Of a stretch of 64,000 bases of DNA, positions 40,034-48,364 are shown one piece after another (positions within the stretch are counted from its first letter, which is position 1; every line of letters begins with the position of its first letter). Where the stretch lies: NCBI RefSeq assembly GCF_900106515.1, contig NZ_FNWF01000003.1:806001-870000 (forward strand), written 5' to 3'. The stretch is from Peptoniphilus lacydonensis (GTDB lineage: Bacteria; Bacillota; Clostridia; Tissierellales; Peptoniphilaceae). Made by a program: the position numbers and the translations under genes. The notes under the pieces are model-generated. The model made no database searches and was not told where the DNA came from. It saw only the letters and a program-made list of their open reading frames with translations.

Positions 40034-40041
40034 GAGAAAAA

Positions 40042-41706
40042 ATGGACTTAAAAAAAATTTATAATTCAACTCAATTGATTTTAAACATATCTGCTAAAGA
40101 TTTTTACGAATTTTTAGATGAAGATCTAGATAATCCTTTTTTAAAAAATAGAGATGCTGAAGATTTTATCACCTGGCTTTTATTTGACTGTGACGAATTC
40201 GAAAAAAATTCAGATATTTGGTTTGACAATTATCATAATTATTTCTCTAGTGATATTGAGGAATTTAAAAAAATTAAAAAAATCTTGAAAGATTCCTATG
40301 TGTCAATTTTCGAAATTAAAGAATATGAAAATTTTTATGAATTAGAAGACTTAATTCTTGGAGAAACTTATAAAGTTTTACCAAACGAAGAAATTGAAGG
40401 TGTACAAAATGGCTTTGGATTGCTTAGAATATTTGGCAAAAATGAAAAAATGGTTCTACAACTCTTAGACATAATAGATGACGATCTTATGAGTATCTTC
40501 ATGGAAAATTTAATTTCATATATAAATTACACAAAATCTAAGGACTTGATACAAGAAATTGACAAAAATTACTTAAAAAATGAATTTTTAAATATTTTAT
40601 CTGTTTTTGAAGTTTCATTAGTTCAATCTATTGAGGAAAACATCTCAAATGAACAAGAAAAAATCTTTGTCAATTCTTTTTATGATGACGACTACTTAAC
40701 TCTTTTCGATGAAAATTTTGAGTTGAGTTTTAACAAAAATATGCCAAATAATGATTTTGGTATAGACTTTTTAAAATCTCTTATGAGCAATATTTTTTTC
40801 AAATATTTAAGCCCAAAAGAAGAAACTTTTAAAAATTATAATTTAGATTATAGTAAAATACTTGATGAAATGTGCAAATCAGGTGACTTCCCAAATGAAA
40901 ATACAATGGAGGTTTCCTTAAATATTCTTACTTCATACTACAATAAATTAAAATCTTCTGGGAAAAAAGTAGATAACATATTAAAATCTCTTGAATACGT
41001 TAAGAAAAATATATTTATCTATTCAAATAAACTTAAAAATAGTAAAAATGGAGTCTTTTGTGATTCTGAAATTTTAAAAATTTGCGAAAAAGAGTTTATA
41101 AACAATAAAGAAAATAAATTCTTGCAAAAATTTGAAGACTTTCTCACTTTTTTAGACATAAATTACGTATATCTATTAAAGTCAAAAGACATAACGCCAG
41201 TTTTACTTACACCTTTTGTAAATGATATAGGACTTGAACCTACAAAAAATGTAAAAAATTATAAAAATAGACACTTCCCACTTGTAGAATTGTTTTTAAA
41301 CTATGCCCTTACTAAGAAAATTGCCACAATCCCTATGGAATATAATACTGATTACTTAGAGCTCAACGACAATGTTTCAATTTATCTTTCTCTTCCAGAC
41401 TCTTTTAAACTTGCAAATTGGATAACTACAATTGCAAATAACTCTTTCTTAAAAGATTCTTTTTCTAAAAACTATGAAAAATACAAAGACTTTGTAATTG
41501 ATTTGTTAAAAGAAGTTGACTCATCAAGAAAAATTGACAAAAAAAGATTTACCCTTGAAGAAAAGGCTCTGTTAAATATTTTAATTGACTTAAACATTTT
41601 AGATTCAAAAAAATTAAATTTTACAAACTTTGGAAAAGAATTATATAATTATTACAACACAGATCAAAAAAAATATGACAATATAATAAAAATTGACTTC
41701 ACTTAA
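40042..41706 (+). CDS. large acidic protein of unknown function
   Basis: 554 residues, rich in D/E/N/K/F/L and almost free of Trp- or Cys-based motifs. It has no signal peptide or membrane helix. A short beta-rich stretch near residues 105-135 (LEDLILGETYKVLPNEEIEGVQNGFGLLRIF) resembles a small barrel and is followed by long helical parts with LNILTSYYNKLKSSGKKVDNI and an end FTNFGKELYNYYNTD. I do not recognise a family. RBS TAGGAG and an 8-bp gap place it in one operon with the ArAE-like transporter. Confidence 0.75.
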   Translation: MDLKKIYNSTQLILNISAKDFYEFLDEDLDNPFLKNRDAEDFITWLLFDCDEFEKNSDIWFDNYHNYFSSDIEEFKKIKKILKDSYVSIFEIKEYENFYELEDLILGETYKVLPNEEIEGVQNGFGLLRIFGKNEKMVLQLLDIIDDDLMSIFMENLISYINYTKSKDLIQEIDKNYLKNEFLNILSVFEVSLVQSIEENISNEQEKIFVNSFYDDDYLTLFDENFELSFNKNMPNNDFGIDFLKSLMSNIFFKYLSPKEETFKNYNLDYSKILDEMCKSGDFPNENTMEVSLNILTSYYNKLKSSGKKVDNILKSLEYVKKNIFIYSNKLKNSKNGVFCDSEILKICEKEFINNKENKFLQKFEDFLTFLDINYVYLLKSKDITPVLLTPFVNDIGLEPTKNVKNYKNRHFPLVELFLNYALTKKIATIPMEYNTDYLELNDNVSIYLSLPDSFKLANWITTIANNSFLKDSFSKNYEKYKDFVIDLLKEVDSSRKIDKKRFTLEEKALLNILIDLNILDSKKLNFTNFGKELYNYYNTDQKKYDNIIKIDFT

Positions 41707-41712
41707 AAAATT

Positions 41713-41747
41713 AGCTTGCTGCAAATGTGGCAAGCTTTTTATTTTTC
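41713..41747 (+). terminator. terminator after the unknown gene
   Basis: AGCTTGC / GCAAGCT stem with a 10-nt loop followed by TTTTATTTTT. Confidence 0.85.
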
Positions 41748-41897
41748 CTAATATTCTTTTAGTCAAACTTTTATACAAAATATCTATATTAAAAAATAAA
41801 CTATATGATAATTTTTGAAGTTTTATATAATAAAGACTACTACTGTGGTATAATAAATTGAAATCATGTTAAAATGATATTTTAAAGGAGGTTTTTT

Positions 41898-43205
41898 ATG
41901 GAATCAAAAAAATATAATTCCAAAGATGTAATCATTTTCATTCTTTATGCTCTTTTTGGAATCTTTATGTTTTTCGTGCCCATTGAAATAGCTGGTGCAA
42001 AAACAATTCCAATTGATCATATTACGAGTTTTGTAAAGAAAATACCAAACTATAATTTAACATTTGGTGTCTTCATGGTAGTTGCAGGTATAATTTATGC
42101 AATCAAAAGTAAATCTTGGCAAAAAAGCAAACTTCATTCAGTTTTCTTTGTGCTTAAACTTGTAAGTTTAATTTTTGTTTTTATGTACATTACAAACAAA
42201 GGACCCGCAAGAATATTTGACGGCGATATGCTCCCACTTATCTGGAATTCCATTATGGTATCTGTAACTACAATTGTTCCCATTGGATCAGTCTTCTTAG
42301 CATTTTTGACAGGCTTTGGTTTAATGGAATTTATTGGGGTATTTATGGAGCCTGTTATGAGACCATTTTTTAAAACTCCAGGTAGATCTGCAGTAGATGC
42401 CGTTGCTTCTTTTGTTGGAAGCTATTCACTTGCACTTTTAATAACTAACAGAGTTTATATGGAAGATACTTATACAAAAAAAGAAGCTGCAATTATTGCA
42501 ACAGGTTTCTCAACAGTTTCTGCAACCTTTATGATAATCGTTGCAAATACTTTGGACTTAATGGATCATTGGCTATCCTACTTCTGGATAACTTTATTCG
42601 TAACATTTTTAGTTACTGCAATTACCGCTAGAATTTTTCCTTTGCGCAAAAAGCCTGAAGAATATTATTCTGGAAAAAAATACATCCCTGAAGACAAGAA
42701 AAAGGTTACTTTCAGCGATGCTGCAAAAGCCGGAATGACAGCTTACAAAAATTCTGGAACATTGCCATCAGTTGTTAAAGAAAACTTTATCGATGGATTT
42801 AAAATGGCACTTAATATTGCACCATCACTACTTGGTGTGGGTATGATTGGACTTTTGCTTGCAGAATACACTCCAATCTTTGACATAATTGGATATATTT
42901 TCTATCCTTTCACATTTTTAACTAGAGTAGAAGAACCACTTATGGTTGCTCAAGCTCTTGGAATGAGTATTGCAGAGATGCTTTTGCCAGCACCAATAGT
43001 TGCAGGTGCAGGTCTTGGTCTTATTGCAAAGATGCTAGTAGCAATAGTTTCTGTATCAGAAATTTTATTCTTTTCAGCATCTATACCTGTTATGATGGGA
43101 ACAGAAATTCCTCTTAAATTTTCAGATTATATTATAATTTGGATTGAAAGAGTAATTTTAAGTATAGTTATATCTATGCCAATACTTTATTTGTTTTTTA
43201 GCTAA
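41898..43205 (+). CDS. YjiH family membrane protein (nucleoside recognition/gate)
   Basis: 435 residues and about 11 membrane helices. YjiH features are MFFVPIEIAGAKTIPIDHI near the start and two gate-like segments (VFLAFLTGFGLMEFIGVFMEPVMRPFFKTPGRSAVDAVASFVGSYS and GMSIAEMLLPAPIVAGAG). These proteins carry the nucleoside-recognition/Gate fold, and their substrate is not known. RBS AAAGGAGG. A TATAAT about 45 bp upstream suggests its own promoter. Confidence 0.85.
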   Translation: MESKKYNSKDVIIFILYALFGIFMFFVPIEIAGAKTIPIDHITSFVKKIPNYNLTFGVFMVVAGIIYAIKSKSWQKSKLHSVFFVLKLVSLIFVFMYITNKGPARIFDGDMLPLIWNSIMVSVTTIVPIGSVFLAFLTGFGLMEFIGVFMEPVMRPFFKTPGRSAVDAVASFVGSYSLALLITNRVYMEDTYTKKEAAIIATGFSTVSATFMIIVANTLDLMDHWLSYFWITLFVTFLVTAITARIFPLRKKPEEYYSGKKYIPEDKKKVTFSDAAKAGMTAYKNSGTLPSVVKENFIDGFKMALNIAPSLLGVGMIGLLLAEYTPIFDIIGYIFYPFTFLTRVEEPLMVAQALGMSIAEMLLPAPIVAGAGLGLIAKMLVAIVSVSEILFFSASIPVMMGTEIPLKFSDYIIIWIERVILSIVISMPILYLFFS

Positions 43206-43228
43206 ATGATAAAATAACTTAAAACCTT

Positions 43229-43253
43229 AAAACCAGGTACAAACCTGGTTTTT
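43229..43253 (+). terminator. terminator after the YjiH gene
   Basis: AAAACCAGGT / ACCTGGTTTT with a 4-nt loop and T-run. Confidence 0.85.
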
Positions 43254-43280
43254 ACATATTATTTACAAATATAATTTATA

Positions 43281-43544
43281 ATGAATTTTTATTTTATAAC
43301 AAAATCTATAATTTACATATCTCTAGAATTTTTATTTTGTTACAATTTAGAAAAATCAAATTACTTTAATAGAAAATATTTTTATTTATTAAGTGTCTTC
43401 ATAATTCTTCTAGGAATTTTAAAAATAAAGTATTATAATTCTGACTTTTGGGACATTCAGTCCATAGGAGCTCTAATTGGATATAATTTATACTTTTTTA
43501 CAAAAGGCAAGCTAAAAAAGAAAAACAAAAAAACTGCTGGATAA
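43281..43544 (+). CDS. small membrane protein, possibly leaderless
   Basis: 87 residues: three hydrophobic stretches (FYFITKSIIYISLEFLFCY, FYLLSVFIILLGILK, SIGALIGYNLYFF) and a basic tail KGKLKKKNKKTAG. The pattern ends like the second half of a VanZ-like fold. No ribosome binding site is present. TATAAT lies 5 nt upstream of the ATG (43270-43275), so a leaderless mRNA is possible. The 3' end overlaps the terminator of the opposing ribosomal operon. Confidence 0.45.
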   Translation: MNFYFITKSIIYISLEFLFCYNLEKSNYFNRKYFYLLSVFIILLGILKIKYYNSDFWDIQSIGALIGYNLYFFTKGKLKKKNKKTAG

Positions 43545-43556
43545 ACCCAACAGTTT
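43519..43556 (-). terminator. terminator of the rpsF-ssb-rpsR operon
   Basis: On the minus strand AAACTG-T-TGG...CCA-G-CAGTTT (43556-43531, one mismatch) followed by a long T-rich run. Confidence 0.75.
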
Positions 43557-43564
43557 AAATATAA

Positions 43565-43789
43565 TTAGTCAGCGCTATATGGAATAAGTGCAATTTGTCT
43601 TGCTCTTTTTATAGCAACTGTCATTTCTCTTTGATGTTTTGCATTTAGACCTGTAATTCTTCTTGGAAGAATTTTACCACGATCTGAAATATAATTTTTT
43701 AGCATATCAACATCTTTATAGTCAATTTTTTTTGTTTTATCTTTTTCAAAAGGATCTACTTTCTTCCTTCTGCCAAATCTTCTTTGCAT
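43565..43789 (-). CDS. rpsR: 30S ribosomal protein S18
   Basis: 74 residues with the complete S18 signature: [63 protein letters not shown]. It binds 16S rRNA in the platform together with S6. No zinc-type Cys residues are present. RBS AGGAGG. Third gene of the operon rpsF-ssb-rpsR. Confidence 0.97.
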   Translation of the reverse strand: MQRRFGRRKKVDPFEKDKTKKIDYKDVDMLKNYISDRGKILPRRITGLNAKHQREMTVAIKRARQIALIPYSAD

Positions 43790-43800
43790 TTTTGCCCTCC

Positions 43801-44301
43801 TTAAAATGGAATATTATCATTATCAACAGGGAAAAATCCGTCTTCATCGTCATCTTTATTTTGCGAAAAATCATTTTCGTAAGCAGAATTTACTGGTCCT
43901 GGATTATTAAATCCGCCTTGATTTTGGAAATTATTATTTTGATTAAATCCGCCTTGGTTTTGTCCTTGGTTTGTGCTTATGAAAGTTAAATTATTTACAA
44001 CTACATCTGTTGTGTAAATAGTTCTTCCATCTTTTTCATAACTTCCTGTTTGAATTCTACCATCAATTCCAATTTGGCTACCCTTTCTGTGGTAATTAGC
44101 AATAAGTTCTGCTGTTTGACCAAAGGCAGTGCAACCAATAAAATCAGCTGTTGGTTGATTATTGGCTTGTGCTTCTTGTCTTTTTTGCTTTGACATTCTT
44201 CTGTCAACAGCAATAGTGAAACGACACATTGCCGTTCCCGTTTGCGCATAACGAAGTTCGGGATCTCTTACTAGTCTTCCTATTAAACTAACACAATTCA
44301 T
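43801..44301 (-). CDS. ssb: single-stranded DNA-binding protein
   Basis: 166 residues. OB-fold at 1-105 ([77 protein letters not shown]). A Gln/Asn/Gly-rich linker follows, then the acidic tip DNDNIPF that recruits repair proteins. RBS AAGGAG. It stands between rpsF and rpsR, as in most Firmicutes. Confidence 0.96.
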   Translation of the reverse strand: MNCVSLIGRLVRDPELRYAQTGTAMCRFTIAVDRRMSKQKRQEAQANNQPTADFIGCTAFGQTAELIANYHRKGSQIGIDGRIQTGSYEKDGRTIYTTDVVVNNLTFISTNQGQNQGGFNQNNNFQNQGGFNNPGPVNSAYENDFSQNKDDDEDGFFPVDNDNIPF

Positions 44302-44310
44302 AAAAACTCC

Positions 44311-44595
44311 TTAGTCTTCAACTTTTATAATCATTTGTCGCATAACTGGGTCCATGATTTTTGCGATTCTGTTGATTTCAGCAATATCTTCTGGTTTTGT
44401 TTCGAATTCAACGAATGTATAATAAGCTTCATTTTTGTAGTCGATTTCGTAAGCTAATTTCCTCATGCCCCATTCATCAACATTATTAATCTTTCCGTTT
44501 TTTTCGATTACTTTTTTTAATCTTTCGAAAGAAGCGTTTCTCTTTTCTTCTTCCACTTCAGGATAAAACATAATCACCGCTTCGTATTTATTCAT
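44311..44595 (-). CDS. rpsF: 30S ribosomal protein S6
   Basis: 94 residues: MNKYEAVIMFYPEVEEEKRNASFERLKKVI, DEWGMRKLAYEIDYKNEAYYTFVEFETKPED, MDPVMRQMIIKVED. It binds with S18 to 16S rRNA. RBS AAGGAGGTG, which is part of the leader hairpin described separately. First gene of the operon. Confidence 0.97.
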   Translation of the reverse strand: MNKYEAVIMFYPEVEEEKRNASFERLKKVIEKNGKINNVDEWGMRKLAYEIDYKNEAYYTFVEFETKPEDIAEINRIAKIMDPVMRQMIIKVED

Positions 44596-44605
44596 ACTTT
44601 CACCT

Positions 44606-44645
44606 CCTTATGGTCTTCGGCATAGTTAAAATAACTATGCAAGGA
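44606..44645 (-). promoter_or_regulatory. S6:S18 autoregulatory leader
   Basis: The rpsF leader folds as an inner stem GCATAGTTA / TAACTATGC, an unpaired CCG (44620-44618) on its 3' side, and an outer CCTT / AAGG pairing that includes the ribosome binding site. A CCG bulge beside a hairpin is the known recognition feature bound by the S6:S18 complex to repress its own operon. Identification is by motif and position. Confidence 0.65.
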
Positions 44646-44659
44646 TTGCAATCTTTGAT

Positions 44660-44688
44660 ATTATATATTAAAGAATAAACTTAGTCAA
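44660..44688 (-). promoter_or_regulatory. rpsF operon promoter
   Basis: -35 TTGACT (44688-44683), 17-bp spacer, -10 TATAAT (44665-44660), giving a start just upstream of the leader hairpin. Confidence 0.75.
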
Positions 44689-44713
44689 GAATTTTTATTA
44701 TTTTGAGGTGTCT

Positions 44714-45184
44714 ATGCAAGTAAAAAAAATAAAAGTAAATCGCAAAAAAAATATTGCACTTGTGGCACATGACCACAAGAAAAAAGAACTTTTAGATTGG
44801 GTCAAAAGACATGAAGAAAAACTTTCCAATCATAACTTTATTGGGACTGGAACAACTGCTGCTTTAATTTCTAATGAAACTTCCCTTGATGTAAAAAGAC
44901 TTGTTTCTGGTCCTCTTGGTGGTGATCAACAACTTGGGGCAAAAATTTCTGATTCCAAAATTGATATTTTGATTTTCTTTTGGGATCCCCTAGAAGCACA
45001 ACCCCACGATCCAGATGTGAAAGCACTTCTTAGGATCTCTACTCTCTACAATATTTCTATGGCAACATCTCCTACTACTGCAGATTATATTTTGTCATCT
45101 CCAATGTTTAATGAAGAGTATGAAGTTGAAATTTTGGACAATGAATATTCTGTTGAAGACAGAATTTCAAAAAATAAGTGGTGA
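44714..45184 (+). CDS. mgsA: methylglyoxal synthase
   Basis: 156 residues from ATG 44714 (GAGGTG upstream). An in-frame GTG at 44708 is part of that RBS. It converts dihydroxyacetone phosphate to methylglyoxal and phosphate. Family motifs: NIALVAHDHKKKELLDW, GTGTTAALI, SGPLGGDQQLGAKI with the catalytic Asp, FFWDPLEAQPHDPDVKALLRI and ATSPTTADYIL. Length is normal. It is divergent from rpsF. Confidence 0.95.
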   Translation: MQVKKIKVNRKKNIALVAHDHKKKELLDWVKRHEEKLSNHNFIGTGTTAALISNETSLDVKRLVSGPLGGDQQLGAKISDSKIDILIFFWDPLEAQPHDPDVKALLRISTLYNISMATSPTTADYILSSPMFNEEYEVEILDNEYSVEDRISKNKW

Positions 45185-45269
45185 ATTATACTTTATAAAA
45201 TCTTGGCACAATTATTAAAATATTGTAAGCTTAAAATTTATTTTGCTAATTAAATTTTTAGGAGGAAAT

Positions 45270-45692
45270 ATGGATTACAAAAGATTTGACGATAAAATAA
45301 TCGCGAGAATTGACAGAACTGAAGAAGTTCATGAAAAATTAAAAGAGATTGCTTTAAAAGAAAATATTAAACTTGCAAGTGTCTATGGTATTGGTGCAAC
45401 TGATAACTTCACTATTGGACTTTTTAGCGTATCTAAAAAAGATTACAAAGAAAAAAATTTCAAGGGCGAGTTTGAAATTCTTTCAATTATAGGAAGCATA
45501 TCCACTCTAAATAGTGAGTACTACCCTCATCTCCACATCTCAACATCTGATGCCGAGGGAAAAGTTTTTGGTGGTCACATGAAGAGTGCAAAAATAAGCG
45601 TGACTTGCGAACTCACTATAAGTATTATAGAAGGAACTGTCGAAAGACAAAAAGACGACTTTACTGGAATTAATATTTATAAATTTGACTAA
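45270..45692 (+). CDS. PPC domain (DUF296) protein
   Basis: 140 residues from ATG 45270 (RBS AGGAGG). The PCC/DUF296 fold is recognised by DKIIARIDRTEEVHEKLKEIALKENIKLASVYGIGATDNFTIGLF and then EYYPHLHISTSDAEGKVFGGHMKSAKISVTCELTI, with the two conserved His. Stand-alone members may bind DNA or small ligands. The role here is unknown. Confidence 0.88.
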   Translation: MDYKRFDDKIIARIDRTEEVHEKLKEIALKENIKLASVYGIGATDNFTIGLFSVSKKDYKEKNFKGEFEILSIIGSISTLNSEYYPHLHISTSDAEGKVFGGHMKSAKISVTCELTISIIEGTVERQKDDFTGINIYKFD

Positions 45693-45699
45693 TCTTAAT

Positions 45700-45738
45700 A
45701 TCCTTAGTCCCTATATTTTCACAAAAGCTAAGGATTTT
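45700..45738 (+). terminator. terminator after the PPC gene
   Basis: ATCCTTAG / CTAAGGAT stem with a 20-nt loop, followed by TTTCG. Moderate strength. Confidence 0.6.
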
Positions 45739-45811
45739 CGTAATAATTTTTTATAAAAATATTATATGTGATAAAATTATAGATATAAATTTCATTTGAG
45801 GAGGAATAAAT

Positions 45812-47011
45812 ATGTTAAATAGATTTTTAAATTATATTTCCTTTGAAACTACAAGTGATGAAAATTCCAAAACTTGTCCTTCCACTAAAAATCAACTCGA
45901 CCTTGCAAATTATTTAGTGGAAGAATTAAATAGTCTTGGCATAGAAAGTGAACTTGATGAAAATGGCTATGTCTATGCAAATATCCCAGGCAATATAAAA
46001 ACTGAGAAGACTGTTGGATTTATTGCCCACATGGACACTTCCCCAGATATGTCTGGCAAAAATGTCAAAGCAAATATAATTAAAAACTATAATGGATGTG
46101 ATATTAAATTAAATGATGAGTTCACCACAACTGTAAAAGACTTTCCTTTTCTAAAAAGTTTAAAAGGAGAAACTATTATAACGACTGATGGCACTACTCT
46201 CTTAGGTGCAGATGACAAAGCTGGCATTGCAATTATAGTTTCTGCAGTTGATGAACTAATAAATGATAAAGATGCGAAATATGGTGACATAAAAATTGCC
46301 TTTACTCCTGATGAAGAAATTGGCAGAGGAGCAGATTTATTTGATGTTGAAAAATTTGGTGCAGATTTTGCATTTACTATTGATGGAGGACCAATTGGCG
46401 AACTTGAGTACGAAACTTTCAATGCCGCTTCTTGTAAAATAGAAATTCAAGGGAAAAATGTCCATCCTGGTTCTGCAAAAAACACCATGGTAAATTCTCA
46501 AATTATTGCAATGGAATTAAACAATATGTTACCAATTAATGAAAGACCTGAGCACACAGAAAATTATGAAGGTTTCTTTCTTCTCACAAATATTTCAGGA
46601 AGTGTAGAGCACACTGAAATGAACTACATTATCCGTGATCACTCAAGAGAAAAATTTTTGGAAAAGAAAAAATTGTTTGAAGAAATTGTAAAATTTTTAA
46701 ATATAAAATATGAAGACAGAATTACCATTGAAATAAAAGACCAATATTACAATATGCGAGAAAAAATAGAAAATAATATGGAGATAATAGACCTTGCCAA
46801 AAAAGCATTTAAACTTTCCAGTGTAGATCCAAAAATTGGGCCAGTACGTGGTGGCACTGATGGATCCAAACTCTCTTTTATGGGTCTTCCAACTCCAAAT
46901 ATTTTTACAGGTGGCTACAATTATCATGGTCGCTATGAACTTGTAAGCCTTGACCAAATGGAAAAGTCAAAAGAAATAGTAAAAAATATAGCAAAACTTT
47001 TGGCAGAATAA
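45812..47011 (+). CDS. pepT: peptidase T (aminotripeptidase)
   Basis: 399 residues, M20 metallopeptidase releasing the N-terminal residue of tripeptides. Zinc ligands and catalytic residues occur in GFIAHMDTSPD, LLGADDKAGIAI, TPDEEIGRGADLFDVEKF, TIDGGPIGELEYETFNAAS and the closing HGRYELVSL. Dimerisation insert about 210-330. Length is normal. RBS GAGGAGG. Single-gene unit with a terminator downstream. Confidence 0.96.
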   Translation: MLNRFLNYISFETTSDENSKTCPSTKNQLDLANYLVEELNSLGIESELDENGYVYANIPGNIKTEKTVGFIAHMDTSPDMSGKNVKANIIKNYNGCDIKLNDEFTTTVKDFPFLKSLKGETIITTDGTTLLGADDKAGIAIIVSAVDELINDKDAKYGDIKIAFTPDEEIGRGADLFDVEKFGADFAFTIDGGPIGELEYETFNAASCKIEIQGKNVHPGSAKNTMVNSQIIAMELNNMLPINERPEHTENYEGFFLLTNISGSVEHTEMNYIIRDHSREKFLEKKKLFEEIVKFLNIKYEDRITIEIKDQYYNMREKIENNMEIIDLAKKAFKLSSVDPKIGPVRGGTDGSKLSFMGLPTPNIFTGGYNYHGRYELVSLDQMEKSKEIVKNIAKLLAE

Positions 47012-47021
47012 TTTTATTTTA

Positions 47022-47050
47022 AAGAATCATCCATTGTGGTGATTCTTTTT
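47022..47050 (+). terminator. pepT terminator
   Basis: AAGAATCA / TGATTCTT stem with a 10-nt loop and T-run. Confidence 0.85.
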
Positions 47051-47063
47051 ATGTAAACAAAAA

Positions 47064-47109
47064 ACTGACCCCATTAAGTTGGTCTGTTAATCCAGCTTTT
47101 GGTGTCAGT
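47064..47109. mobile_element. vestigial IS3/IS150-type end pair
   Basis: 46 bp made of two facing imperfect inverted ends: ACTGACCCCATTAAGTTGG on the plus strand and ACTGACACCAAAAGCTGG on the minus strand, separated by only TCTGTTAAT. Both resemble the (TGTA)CTGACCCCxAAAAGTTGG ends of the IS150 branch of IS3 elements. With the following T-run it can also fold as a terminator for the leftward LCP gene. Confidence 0.45.
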
Positions 47110-47137
47110 ACAAAGAGATCCTAAGTCCCCTTTATTT

Positions 47138-48265
47138 TTAATTTTCATCTGTATTATTTAAATTGTTATTTTTTATAGAATTATTTCTCACAGCTTCTCG
47201 TTGCAACTCTTCTCTTAACTTTCTATCTCTAATTTTTTGCTTTACTTCCATTCTTTCCTCTTCTGTCATATTTTGCAATTCTTCTTCTGTAAAATCTATA
47301 TTTTGCTTTTCGCCTTCACCCTGTTCAATTTCATTTCTCATATTTTCAAAAACTTTCATTTCATTTTTTGCACTATCTTTATTTACATAATAAAAAGGTG
47401 AGCCCTTTTTTGTAGTGCCGTCAATAGTCTTTTGTTCTATATTTTCTTTATCTAGAGTTACACCATAATAAGCAAGATAGGAAAGCTGTCCATAGTTCAT
47501 GTCAGTTTCAACATATTTATCTGCAATAGAAATTAATTTTGGAAGTTTTAAAAACATCTTTGGAGATTTCATTTTGTCAAAAATCTTCATTATAAATTCT
47601 TGTTGAACCTTTATTCTTCCTAAGTCTTGATCTTCATAAATTTTTCTTATTCTAAGAAGTTTTACTGAATCCTCGCCATTTAAATGGTGAAGTCCTTCTT
47701 CAAAATCAATGTCAAGTGGCGGTATAGTTGATGGATCTTTATATTTATATTCTGGTGTATACATTTCAATTCCGCCAATTGCGTCCACAATTTCTTTTAC
47801 AGCCTCATAATTTACTGTAACATAGTGATCTATTTTTATACCCATTAAGTCTTCTACACTTTCAACTTGAAGGTCAATTCCTCCACGAGAATAAGCCGCA
47901 TTCATTCTATAATTGTCAAAACCTTTTATTTTATAATATGTATCTCTAGGTATTGAAAGAAGTCTTACCTTGTCAATTTTTGGGTCTATAGAAAGAAGCA
48001 TAATTGTGTCTGCTCTTTTAGAATTTTCATCTACTTCATAAGTTACTTTGCTGGAATCGATTCCAATTAATAAAATATTTACAATATCTTCTTCTTCATT
48101 AAAGATTGTAACTTTTTCTGGTTCATAAACTTCTTCTTTATTTTTATTTATATTTTTTTCTTGATTAAGTTTTTTTCCTCTTGGTGCAAACATAAAAGTT
48201 AGACACAACGCTCCAAGGAGGATTATTACTGTAAGGAATATAAAAATTCTGTATATATGTTTCAT
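47138..48265 (-). CDS. LytR-CpsA-Psr family glycopolymer ligase
   Basis: 375 residues from ATG 48265 (AAGGAGG upstream, a better start than the ATG 15 nt before). One N-terminal membrane anchor (about 6-27), then the extracellular LCP domain: DIVNILLIGIDSS, RADTIMLLSIDPKIDKVRLLSIPRDTYYKI, YRMNAAYSRGG, DHYVTVNYEAVKEIVDAIGGIEM, LLRIRKIYEDQDLGRIKVQQEF. It attaches wall polymers to peptidoglycan. The C-terminal ~70 residues are charged and low-complexity (EEELQNMTEEERMEVKQKIRDRK). Confidence 0.92.
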   Translation of the reverse strand: MKHIYRIFIFLTVIILLGALCLTFMFAPRGKKLNQEKNINKNKEEVYEPEKVTIFNEEEDIVNILLIGIDSSKVTYEVDENSKRADTIMLLSIDPKIDKVRLLSIPRDTYYKIKGFDNYRMNAAYSRGGIDLQVESVEDLMGIKIDHYVTVNYEAVKEIVDAIGGIEMYTPEYKYKDPSTIPPLDIDFEEGLHHLNGEDSVKLLRIRKIYEDQDLGRIKVQQEFIMKIFDKMKSPKMFLKLPKLISIADKYVETDMNYGQLSYLAYYGVTLDKENIEQKTIDGTTKKGSPFYYVNKDSAKNEMKVFENMRNEIEQGEGEKQNIDFTEEELQNMTEEERMEVKQKIRDRKLREELQREAVRNNSIKNNNLNNTDEN

Positions 48266-48364
48266 GTTAACCTCCTTCATTAAGTCTATATAAAAATTTA
48301 CAATTTTTCAATAGTTTTTATATGATATGATATTATAATTTTTATTGGGGTATAAAATATATTA

